A DNA stretch of 5,520 nucleotides from Paracoccaceae bacterium (GTDB lineage Bacteria; Pseudomonadota; Alphaproteobacteria; Rhodobacterales; Rhodobacteraceae), in assembly GCA_009920815.1 (NCBI GenBank), contig RFZH01000157.1, positions 1 through 5,520 of the forward strand, written 5' to 3'. Positions 1 through 5,520 of this stretch are shown in pieces. The notes beneath the pieces are model-generated. The model was given only the letters and a program-made list of their open reading frames with translations. It was not told the origin of the DNA and made no database searches. Numbering within the stretch: position 1 is the stretch's first letter; each line of letters opens with the position of its first letter. Position numbers and translations under genes: made by a program.

Positions 1-1
1 G

Positions 2-1177
2 GGTTTCCCTGACATGACCTATATGATCCAAATGTCGATGCTGTTTGCAGGCATCGCGACATTGTTTCAAACCATTGGCATGGGCCCTGTGGGCGCGCGC
101 CTGCCTATCGTGCAAGGGACCTCTTTTGCCTTTATCCCTGTGATGATCCCTGCGGTGGCGGGGCTGGGCACAGCGGGTCTGGCGGGATTGATGACGGGTA
201 TCGTCTTTGGCGGTATTTTCCACTTTATCCTTGGTATGTTCATTGGCCGCATCCGCTTTGCCTTGCCGCCTTTAGTGACCGGTTTGATCGTTTTGATGAT
301 CGGGCTTGCGCTGGTCAAAGTTGGCATTCAATACGCCGCCGGCGGCGTACCAATGATGGGCAAACCTGAATTTGGATCGCTCGCGATGTGGACGCCTGCC
401 TTGGTTGTTGTGATCGTGACCTTGGCCATCAAATTCTTTACCCGTGGCTTTATGTCCGTTGCAGCCGTGTTGATCGGTATTATCGCAGGCTATCTGGTCG
501 CGATGATGATGGGTCAGGTCAACACAGGCAACGTTGGCCGCGCGGCAATCTTTGCGATGCCGATGCCGTTCAAATACGGGTTCGAATTCAACATCGCCAT
601 TGTGATTGGCATGTGTTTCATGGCCATCGTTTCCGCGATCGAAACCGTCGGTGACACATCTGGTATCACCAAAGGGGGCGCAGGCCGCGAAGCGACCGAC
701 AAAGAAGTTTCGGGCGCGACCTATGCCGACGGCCTAGGCACCGCAATTGCGGGCGTTTTTGGTGGTCTACCCAACACATCGTTTAGCCAAAACGTCGGCC
801 TTGTCGCCATGACAGGTGTAATGAGCCGCCACGTTGTAACCATTGGCGCGATTTTCCTGATCATCTGTGGTTTTGTTCCGAAAATCGGCGCGATGATCAA
901 CACAGTGCCAATCAACGTTTTGGGCGGTGGTGTGATCGTGATGTTCGGCATGGTCTGCGCCTCTGGTGTGAACATGCTGTCCGACGTGAACTGGAACCGT
1001 CGCAACATGGTGATCTTTGCGATCTCACTGTCGATCGGTCTGGGCCTGCAACTGGAACCTTCTGCGCTGCAGCATTTACCAGCAACAGCTAAGATTTTGT
1101 TGACATCGGGCTTGCTGCCATCGGCGGCTTTGGCGATCATCTTGAACTTGGTCTTGCCAGAAAATCTGGACGACTAA
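2..1177 (+). CDS. NCS2 family purine (xanthine/urate-type) permease, 5'-truncated by the window
   Basis: This is an inner-membrane permease of the NCS2/NAT (uracil-xanthine permease) family, which imports nucleobases, usually with protons. The frame is open to the left edge and the ATG at 14 is internal: the protein enters with the GARLPIVQGTSFAF region of TM3, so roughly 60 residues, including TM1 and its substrate-site histidine, lie upstream. Numbering from the ATG at 14, the family's binding residues are visible. E210 and D214 (SAIETVGD) match TM8, D239 (ADG) matches TM9, and Q259-N260-x-G262-x4-T267-G268 matches the NAT signature of TM10. Spacing agrees with E. coli XanQ (E272, D276, D304, Q324 from memory). 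Glutamine at the first signature position is typical of xanthine and urate carriers, whereas uracil carriers usually have glutamate. Hydrophobic segments continue to the C-terminus, which ends in a short acidic tail. An intrinsic terminator follows the stop by 21 bases, so this is the last gene of its transcript. The family is certain; the exact substrate is inferred. Confidence 0.93.
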   Translation, partial: GFPDMTYMIQMSMLFAGIATLFQTIGMGPVGARLPIVQGTSFAFIPVMIPAVAGLGTAGLAGLMTGIVFGGIFHFILGMFIGRIRFALPPLVTGLIVLMIGLALVKVGIQYAAGGVPMMGKPEFGSLAMWTPALVVVIVTLAIKFFTRGFMSVAAVLIGIIAGYLVAMMMGQVNTGNVGRAAIFAMPMPFKYGFEFNIAIVIGMCFMAIVSAIETVGDTSGITKGGAGREATDKEVSGATYADGLGTAIAGVFGGLPNTSFSQNVGLVAMTGVMSRHVVTIGAIFLIICGFVPKIGAMINTVPINVLGGGVIVMFGMVCASGVNMLSDVNWNRRNMVIFAISLSIGLGLQLEPSALQHLPATAKILLTSGLLPSAALAIILNLVLPENLDD

Positions 1178-1198
1178 TCCACGTAAAATTAACTAATC

Positions 1199-1226
1199 AC
1201 GCCCCGACCCGTTCGGGGCGTTTTTT
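1199..1226 (+). terminator. Rho-independent terminator of the permease gene
   Basis: A perfect 9-bp inverted repeat (ACGCCCCGA at 1199-1207, TCGGGGCGT at 1213-1221) encloses a five-base loop and runs into six T residues (1221-1226). The GC-rich stem with a U-tract is a classic intrinsic terminator on the plus strand. It ends the permease transcript and separates it from the DUF2794 gene starting 41 bases later. The minus strand lacks a comparable U-tract, so it is probably unidirectional. Confidence 0.93.
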
Positions 1227-1267
1227 ATTGTATTGATTTTCGTTTCAAACAGCGCGACTGTTATAGA

Positions 1268-1603
1268 ATGAACACGTTTTCGCAATTTCCCAATGCGTCC
1301 GCACCTGTCAGCGTGATGTTCCACCGACAGGAGCTGAACCTTATTTTGGCGCTGTATGGGCGTATGGTCGCGGCAGGAGAGTGGCGCGATTATGGCATTT
1401 CCGCACTGAGAGACTGCGCGGTGTTTTCCGTGTTTCGCCGGACCGCGGAACAACCTATTTATCGAATTGAAAAACATCCCAAATTGCGCAATCGCCAAGG
1501 CGAATACAGCGTGATCGGAATGGATGGCCGCATTCTAAAACGTGGTCATGATCTGCGTACCGTCTTGCGCGTTTTGGATAAAAAATTAATTCGCCCTGTT
1601 TAG
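1268..1603 (+). CDS. DUF2794 domain-containing protein
   Basis: This is a 111-residue basic protein without signal peptide or membrane segment, so it is probably cytosolic. It matches DUF2794, a single-domain family conserved in Alphaproteobacteria with no known function. The diagnostic blocks are F-x-R-x-E-L-N at residues 18-24, LYGRMVAAGEWRDY at 29-42, the AVFSVFRR block at 51-58, YRIEKHPKL at 65-73, and the RILKRGHDL block at 88-96 before a final RVLDKKL helix. Length is normal for the family. The start is the least certain part. The ATG at 1268 has no good Shine-Dalgarno sequence, and a second ATG at 1316 (residue 17) lies just before the conserved block. The longer form is preferred because homologues as I recall them have residues before that block. 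The gene has its own transcript after the terminator at 1199-1226. A hairpin-forming repeat overlaps its stop codon. It is not functionally linked to the permease on present evidence. Confidence 0.9.
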   Translation: MNTFSQFPNASAPVSVMFHRQELNLILALYGRMVAAGEWRDYGISALRDCAVFSVFRRTAEQPIYRIEKHPKLRNRQGEYSVIGMDGRILKRGHDLRTVLRVLDKKLIRPV

Positions 1604-1620
1604 CGCAAAAACACGCTAAA
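1599..1620. repeat. 7-bp inverted repeat overlapping the DUF2794 stop codon
   Basis: TTTAGCG (1599-1605) is the exact reverse complement of CGCTAAA (1614-1620), separated by the eight-base A-rich loop CAAAAACA. The left arm contains the TAG stop of the DUF2794 gene. There is no T-tract on either side, so it is not a standard intrinsic terminator. It could act as a 3' mRNA-stabilising hairpin or a weak terminator. Role is inferred only. Confidence 0.5.
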
Positions 1621-1633
1621 TCGCCGCACCTCT

Positions 1634-1645
1634 CTGAAATTTCAG
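1634..1645. repeat. 12-bp perfect palindrome
   Basis: CTGAAATTTCAG reads the same on both strands. It lies in the gap between the DUF2794 gene and the chemoreceptor gene, 47 bases before the receptor's start codon. The AT-rich centre and position would suit a dimeric regulator's operator, but I recognise no named consensus and a chance palindrome of this length is possible. Confidence 0.4.
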
Positions 1646-1654
1646 CATCATCTG

Positions 1655-1679
1655 TCGTTCTAGATAGGGAATAGAACGA
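1655..1679. promoter_or_regulatory. 8-bp inverted repeat directly upstream of the chemoreceptor RBS
   Basis: TCGTTCTA (1655-1662) and TAGAACGA (1672-1679) are exact reverse complements around the nine-base spacer GATAGGGAA. The right arm ends one base before the Shine-Dalgarno AAGGG at 1681-1685. It could be an operator for a dimeric repressor or a leader-mRNA hairpin that affects translation of the gene at 1692. It is not the alphaproteobacterial LexA box, which is a direct GTTC-N7-GTTC repeat. Function is inferred from position and symmetry. Confidence 0.45.
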
Positions 1680-1680
1680 T

Positions 1681-1685
1681 AAGGG
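1681..1685 (+). promoter_or_regulatory. Ribosome binding site fixing the chemoreceptor start
   Basis: AAGGG lies six bases upstream of the ATG at 1692. A TTG codon at 1689 is also in frame, immediately before the ATG, but it would be only three bases from the Shine-Dalgarno. The ATG is therefore the better start. Confidence 0.7.
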
Positions 1686-1691
1686 CGCTTG

Positions 1692-3098
1692 ATGAAATTT
1701 CCTAAATTACGATTACCAAATGAGACGTTACAAACGGCCCAAACCATCGCACAACAAATCGGAACGATGAGCGTATCTTTGGCAGGTGTTTCAGGCCATG
1801 TGGAGGACACCAGCAATACATTAACCAAGCAAGCGGCCACATTAGAAACGATTTCATCGCATATCGCAGAAATCGCAAGCCAAAGTCATAACACAATCGC
1901 CAAAAGCAACGAAAGCCGGGACATTGCATCCAAGGCCGAAATCACCGCACGCGAAAGCACCCAAAAATTTGGTCAAATCTTGCACAAGGCGAACCTGTTA
2001 ACCACTGACGTGCTTGAAATTGGAAATCGCCTGGCATCTGTTCAGCAAAAACTGGCGGCGGTGCAAAAAATCTCGAATGAAATTGACACGATTGCACAGC
2101 GTGCATCGCTCTTGTCGCTGAACGCAGCTGTCGAAGCTGCGCGCGCAGGCGAAAGCGGATTGGGCTTTCGTGTGGTGGCCAGTGAATTCAAATCCCTGTC
2201 TGAATTCACCGCGACATCGACGGTAGAGATCAACAATTCGCTCGAAGATCTGACGCATGAAATTGCGGCTTTGGTTAAAAACGCCACCCTTTCGGTATCG
2301 GTTGCGAATGAACTGGGAACCGACGCCCAAGGTATCGAAGAGCAAATCCACAATGTGCCCGAGATCCTGTCAATCGTGACGCAGAACCAGAACGCAATCA
2401 GCTTGGAAAACAAAGAAATCTCGGTGGCTGTGGAAACCATCAGCCAAGAGGTCGCCGTCTTATCCGGTGGTATTTCAGAGTCAGTTGAGCTGATCAAAGA
2501 GGCCGCCTTTTCCTTGGATGATCTGCGCCGCATCTCAGAACAGATGACAGGTACATCCGTCAAGCTGGGTGTTGCGACAGATGACACCCTCTTTATCAAT
2601 CACGTCAAAAAGATTGCGCGCGCGATTGGTTCGGCCTTTGAGGACGGCGTGAAGAAGGGGTATCTGGATCGCCAAGATCTATTTGATCAGACGTATACAG
2701 AAATTCACGGAACAAATCCCGTACAGTATGAAACCCGCTATACCTCGTTCGTGGACAAGGTCTTACCAGAGATCCAAGAGCCTGTTTTAGAATTGTCTGA
2801 TCGTGTCGTATTTTGCGCGGCCGTGGATGTGAACGGGTATTTGCCAACCCATAACCTTAAGTTTTCACACCCCCAGCGCCCAGATGATCCAGATTGGAAC
2901 GCCGCTAATGCACGCAACCGCCGGATCTTTGATGATCGTGTTGGCCTCGCCGCGGGTCAAAACACCGATGACTTTTTATTGCAAGCCTACCGCCGCGATA
3001 TGGGCAACGGACAATTCGCGTTGATGAAGGACCTCTCGGCGCCAATTTATGTGCATGATCAACATTGGGGCGGCGTACGCTTGGCCTATCGTGTGTGA
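1692..3098 (+). CDS. Soluble methyl-accepting chemotaxis-type protein with C-terminal probable sensor domain
   Basis: This 468-residue protein has no signal peptide or transmembrane segment and should be a cytoplasmic chemoreceptor that signals through CheW and CheA. Residues about 10-295 are polar and helical, as in the antiparallel coiled-coil hairpin of MCPs. The tip, at about 131-180, includes LNAAVEAARAGE (143-154) and the GFRVVASEF block, with the conserved N144, E148 and R151. The usual Q-T-N before LLALN is R-A-S here, and the arginine of GRGF is L157. The C-terminal part (about 300-468) is a separate conserved domain with the landmarks VDVNGYLPTHN (378-388), NRRIFDDR (409-416), YRRDMG (433-438), DLSAPIYV (447-454) and HWGGVRLAY (458-466). 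I recall this region from other alphaproteobacterial MCPs; its pattern resembles a Cache/PAS-like sensor, but that fold is inferred. There is no C-terminal NWETF-type CheR/CheB tether. The start is set by the AAGGG at 1681. The gene is monocistronic and ends six bases from a convergent MFS gene. Ligand unknown. Confidence 0.88.
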   Translation: MKFPKLRLPNETLQTAQTIAQQIGTMSVSLAGVSGHVEDTSNTLTKQAATLETISSHIAEIASQSHNTIAKSNESRDIASKAEITARESTQKFGQILHKANLLTTDVLEIGNRLASVQQKLAAVQKISNEIDTIAQRASLLSLNAAVEAARAGESGLGFRVVASEFKSLSEFTATSTVEINNSLEDLTHEIAALVKNATLSVSVANELGTDAQGIEEQIHNVPEILSIVTQNQNAISLENKEISVAVETISQEVAVLSGGISESVELIKEAAFSLDDLRRISEQMTGTSVKLGVATDDTLFINHVKKIARAIGSAFEDGVKKGYLDRQDLFDQTYTEIHGTNPVQYETRYTSFVDKVLPEIQEPVLELSDRVVFCAAVDVNGYLPTHNLKFSHPQRPDDPDWNAANARNRRIFDDRVGLAAGQNTDDFLLQAYRRDMGNGQFALMKDLSAPIYVHDQHWGGVRLAYRV

Positions 3099-3104
3099 TC
3101 CGAT

Positions 3105-4337
3105 TTAGGCGGTGGCCAGCGCGCGTTCACGCACCGGCAGATGGATCAAGGCACTAAACGCGCCGACGCCAACGCCAATCCACCACACGACCGTGTAGCT
3201 GCCATAGATGTCAAACATTTTGCCACCCAACCAGACGCCCATAAAGCTTCCCAGTTGGTGTGAAAAGAACACGATCCCATACAGCGTCCCCATGTATCGC
3301 AAGCCGTAGATATGGGCGATCAATCCACTGGTAAGGGGAACAGTCGCCAACCACAACGCCCCCATAAGGACCGAAAAGATCAACACGGTTGTCGGCGTCA
3401 TCGGCACCGCGATGAACCAAGCGGCAATCACGGTTCGACCCAGATAAATGCCCGATAACAGGTATTTCTTACTGTATCGTTTGCCAAAATATCCCGCGGC
3501 AAGTGTGCCCGCAATATTGGCAAGCCCGATCAATGAAATTGCCAATGCACCCAGCGCCGATGTAGTCGAGACGCCGATGCTGTCGAGGACACCGTCAGGC
3601 ATAATGGCGCCGCACATTTCGGTCACAAAAGCCGGAAAATGCGCCGTGATAAACGCCAATTGATACCCGCAGCTAAAAAAGCCCAAAAAGATCATCCCAT
3701 AGGTTGGATCCCGAAAAGCCCGCTTTAGAATGTGACCCAGACTTTCATCCAGCTGTTGGCGGCTGGCCACTTGGGGGGCACGCATAAAGGGCAACATGAA
3801 CAAAACACCCAAGATCAGACATGCAAAAACGACAAACACGCTTTGCCATGACATGATACCCAAGAGATATTCGGCAAAAGGTGCTCCGACCACCTGCCCT
3901 GCGCTACCTGCTGCAGTTGCGATGGCCAAAGACATTGATCTATTTTCATCAGAACTGGCGCGACCTACGACGGCCAAGATCACACCAAAACCAGTCCCCG
4001 CAACCCCGAACCCAACCAATATCGCATAAAGCTGATGCCCCGTGGGCGTCACCGCAAACGACGATAATACCATCCCCGCCGCATAAATCAGGCCGCCAAA
4101 AACAATCGCACGTCGATCCCCCATTTTTTCGGCCATCGCACCAAAAATCGGCTGACCAATGCCCCACGCCAAATTCTGAATTGCAATCGCAAGTGAAAAA
4201 TCCGTGCGCAGCCATCCAAATTCGGTCGCAATGGGGATCTGAAACACGCCAAACGACGCACGGACCGCAAAACTAATCAAAATGATTGCGCAGCCGACTA
4301 ATAATACAGGGGTAAAGATTGAGGACTTAGCTGTCAT
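3105..4337 (-). CDS. MFS transporter (MCT/OFA-like, substrate unknown)
   Basis: This 410-residue inner-membrane protein has about twelve hydrophobic segments and belongs to the major facilitator superfamily. Residues about 25-42 (VRASFGVF...EFGW) resemble the N-terminal signature of monocarboxylate and oxalate/formate-type MFS carriers. Motif A of the loop between TM2 and TM3 is present as GAMAEKMGDRR (66-76), and a weaker copy appears in the second half (GYFGKRYSKK, 282-291). The central loop near 186-207 is charged, as expected between the six-helix halves. The longest frame begins at 4373, but the ATG at 4337 is chosen because AAGGAG (4344-4349) lies six bases before it, whereas the 4373 ATG has no Shine-Dalgarno and would add a non-conserved extension. 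It is transcribed away from zapE, and its 3' end converges on the chemoreceptor gene with no visible terminator between. Direction of transport and substrate cannot be read from the sequence; organic acid uptake or efflux of small molecules are both possible. Confidence 0.88.
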   Translation of the reverse strand: MTAKSSIFTPVLLVGCAIILISFAVRASFGVFQIPIATEFGWLRTDFSLAIAIQNLAWGIGQPIFGAMAEKMGDRRAIVFGGLIYAAGMVLSSFAVTPTGHQLYAILVGFGVAGTGFGVILAVVGRASSDENRSMSLAIATAAGSAGQVVGAPFAEYLLGIMSWQSVFVVFACLILGVLFMLPFMRAPQVASRQQLDESLGHILKRAFRDPTYGMIFLGFFSCGYQLAFITAHFPAFVTEMCGAIMPDGVLDSIGVSTTSALGALAISLIGLANIAGTLAAGYFGKRYSKKYLLSGIYLGRTVIAAWFIAVPMTPTTVLIFSVLMGALWLATVPLTSGLIAHIYGLRYMGTLYGIVFFSHQLGSFMGVWLGGKMFDIYGSYTVVWWIGVGVGAFSALIHLPVRERALATA

Positions 4338-4343
4338 CGCGGT

Positions 4344-4349
4344 CTCCTT
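4344..4349 (-). promoter_or_regulatory. Strong ribosome binding site setting the MFS start
   Basis: On the minus strand this is AAGGAG, a full Shine-Dalgarno core, with six bases before the ATG at 4337-4335. It decides the start against the upstream in-frame ATG at 4373. Confidence 0.85.
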
Positions 4350-4435
4350 GCTAGGGGCAGCTAATGGAAACATTACGTGCGGGTCAAATGAAATTGTGTC
4401 TTAATACAATCTTTTATCTTGGGACAAGTCACGCT
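4350..4435. promoter_or_regulatory. Divergent promoter region between the MFS gene and zapE
   Basis: The 109-base gap between two divergent starts must hold both promoters. Toward the MFS gene, TTGACC on the minus strand (4387-4382) is a good -35, with a weak -10-like TTAGCT 17 bases on (4364-4359). Toward zapE, TTGTGT (4394-4399) and TATCTT (4415-4420) could form a weak pair with a short 15-base spacer; TACAAT (4405-4410) is an alternative -10 without a clear -35. An imperfect 18-bp palindrome (ATTGT...ACAAT, 4393-4410) overlaps these elements and might be an operator. All assignments are by eye and tentative. Confidence 0.35.
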
Positions 4436-4441
4436 AAGGAA
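4436..4441 (+). promoter_or_regulatory. Ribosome binding site of zapE
   Basis: AAGGAA lies five bases upstream of the ATG at 4447, giving a well-placed Shine-Dalgarno and supporting that start. Confidence 0.8.
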
Positions 4442-4446
4442 CACAT

Positions 4447-5502
4447 ATGACTGATTTGAGCACGCTTTATAATGACCGAATTGCCGCGGGATTGTTGCAT
4501 GACGATCCCGTGCAGCGCGCTATTTTACCAGAATTTGAACGGATCCGCGCAGCGGTTGAAACACCGCAAAAGCGCGGATTATTTCGCAAAGCCCCTCCAG
4601 CGCCCAAGGGATTATACCTTTGGGGCGGCGTCGGACGTGGCAAATCGATGTTGATGGATTTATTTGTCGACAGCCTGTCCGTGCCGGTACGACGGGTGCA
4701 TTTTCATGCCTTTATGCAAGAAATCCAAAACGCCTTGCATGAAGCGCGCAAGAACACGACCGCCGACGCCTTGGCCCCCGTGGCCAAATCTGTCTCGGAC
4801 GCGGTCAAGGTGTTGGCCTTTGATGAAATGCAAATCAAAGACATTGCCGACGCGATGATCGTAGGCCGTTTGTTTGAAAAATTATTTGATGCAGGCGTTG
4901 TCGTGGTTACGACATCAAACCGCGTGCCTCAGGATCTGTACAAAGACGGATTGAACCGTCAGCTGTTTTTGCCATTTATCGATCTGATCTGCGACAAGCT
5001 GGCGGTCGTCGAAATGGCCAGTGACACGGATTATCGTCAAAATCGTTTGGCGGGTGAAGCAAGTTATTTCAGCCCGATTGACGATAACGCCCGCGCCACA
5101 ATGGATGCAATATGGTCTGACCTTAGCCATGGGCAATCAACGCGATTTAGTCTGACACATAAGGGGCGCGAATTGGTCTTTCCCGCCTATCACAACGGGA
5201 TAGCGCGGTTTTCGTTCTTTGATCTATGCGGTCAAATGTTGGGCCCGGGTGATTATTTGGCAATCGCTGATGCGGTGCGTGTACTGATGGTTGATAACAT
5301 CCCGCAACTGGGCCGCAGTAATTTCAATGAAGCCAAACGCTTTGTCACGCTTATTGATGCGCTCTATGAGGCAAAGGTGAAATTGATCTGTTCTGCCGCT
5401 GCAGTTCCGGAAATGTTATACATAGAAGGCGAAGGCGTGTTTGAATTTGAACGCACCGCCAGCCGTCTGCGCGAAATGCAATCGGCCGATTGGGCGACCT
5501 GA
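4447..5502 (+). CDS. zapE: Cell division protein ZapE / AFG1-like ATPase
   Basis: This is a complete 351-residue cytoplasmic P-loop ATPase of the AFG1/LACE1/ZapE family. In E. coli the family member ZapE acts with the FtsZ ring during constriction and under low oxygen; the mitochondrial homologue takes part in inner-membrane protein quality control. The N-terminal Y-x2-R-x4 and D-x2-Q elements (8-23) precede the Walker A GGVGRGKS (60-67). The family motif VHFHAFM (84-90), Walker B LAFDEMQ (123-129), the sensor-1-like TTSNR (155-159) and the LNRQLFLPFI block with a candidate arginine finger (169-178) follow in order. The C-terminal part carries ARFSFFDLC (253-261), NEAKRFVTLID (294-304) and FERTASRLREM (334-344), all typical of the family, so nothing is truncated. 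The start is supported by AAGGAA at 4436. It is transcribed divergently from the MFS gene. In many Rhodobacteraceae zapE lies just upstream of malate dehydrogenase (established context from memory); here the window ends too soon to see the next gene. Confidence 0.95.
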   Translation: MTDLSTLYNDRIAAGLLHDDPVQRAILPEFERIRAAVETPQKRGLFRKAPPAPKGLYLWGGVGRGKSMLMDLFVDSLSVPVRRVHFHAFMQEIQNALHEARKNTTADALAPVAKSVSDAVKVLAFDEMQIKDIADAMIVGRLFEKLFDAGVVVVTTSNRVPQDLYKDGLNRQLFLPFIDLICDKLAVVEMASDTDYRQNRLAGEASYFSPIDDNARATMDAIWSDLSHGQSTRFSLTHKGRELVFPAYHNGIARFSFFDLCGQMLGPGDYLAIADAVRVLMVDNIPQLGRSNFNEAKRFVTLIDALYEAKVKLICSAAAVPEMLYIEGEGVFEFERTASRLREMQSADWAT

Positions 5503-5520
5503 TCAAAGCTGTGGCAAAAA

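Noticed and set aside
721..1140. Long minus-strand open frame within the permease gene
   Set aside because: It is the antisense shadow of the permease codons, with no RBS and no recognisable protein family.
1655..1679. SOS/LexA box because of GTTC and GAAC half-sites
   Set aside because: The alphaproteobacterial LexA box is a direct repeat GTTC-N7-GTTC; here the half-sites are inverted and 13 bases apart.
2182..2209. 9-bp inverted repeat (GTGAATTCA / TGAATTCAC) inside the chemoreceptor gene
   Set aside because: It arises from two Glu-Phe codon pairs (GAATTC is self-complementary) in a conserved coding segment, so it is most likely a coding coincidence.
2042..2599. 185-codon minus-strand open frame within the chemoreceptor gene
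   Set aside because: It mirrors the serine/alanine-rich helical hairpin on the opposite strand; it has no supporting domain or RBS.
3881..4276. 131-codon plus-strand frame inside the MFS gene
   Set aside because: The product is rich in Pro, Gln, Ser and His with no family resemblance and lies fully antisense to a clear membrane protein.
4338..4373. Longer MFS start at the ATG at 4373
   Set aside because: It lacks a Shine-Dalgarno and adds twelve residues before the natural N-terminus; the ATG at 4337 has a strong AAGGAG.
1..5520. A new defence, mobile or multi-gene system
   Set aside because: All five genes belong to recognisable families with housekeeping, transport or sensory roles; there are no transposase, recombinase, repeat-array or toxin-antitoxin signatures.
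5503..5520. Start of a following gene after zapE
   Set aside because: Only 18 bases remain, with no start codon or RBS; any downstream gene such as mdh is expectation, not evidence.

Overview
The window looks like an ordinary chromosomal stretch from an alphaproteobacterium, most likely of the Rhodobacterales/Roseobacter group. The evidence is a DUF2794 protein (a family I know only from Alphaproteobacteria), a cytoplasmic chemoreceptor of a type common in marine Rhodobacteraceae, and an AFG1/ZapE ATPase. The GC content looks moderate for this group. The genus is inference only; no rRNA or other marker gene is present.

Layout from left to right: (1) The 3' part of an NCS2 (NAT/UraA-like) purine permease, probably for xanthine or urate. 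Its N-terminus lies outside the window, and it ends at a clear intrinsic terminator. (2) A small DUF2794 gene of unknown function, starting about 40 bases after the terminator. (3) An 88-base gap with three separate inverted repeats, one of which lies directly before the ribosome binding site of the next gene. (4) A soluble methyl-accepting chemotaxis-type protein with an N-terminal signalling hairpin and a C-terminal probable sensory domain. (5) Tail-to-tail with it, six bases away, a minus-strand major facilitator superfamily transporter. (6) A 109-base divergent promoter region. (7) A complete zapE (AFG1-like ATPase) gene, ending 18 bases before the window edge.

The genes do not form one pathway. 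The permease and zapE are housekeeping or nutrient-uptake functions. The chemoreceptor and the MFS transporter are neighbours only in convergent orientation, so co-regulation is not implied. I found no mobile element, CRISPR array, tRNA, rRNA or toxin-antitoxin module, and no convincing new multi-gene system. The points most worth a second look are the chemoreceptor (no membrane segment, C-terminal sensor, divergent hairpin tip) and the inverted repeat covering its translation start region. Two start codons are set by ribosome binding sites: the MCP at 1692, and the MFS transporter at 4337, 12 codons inside the longest reading frame.
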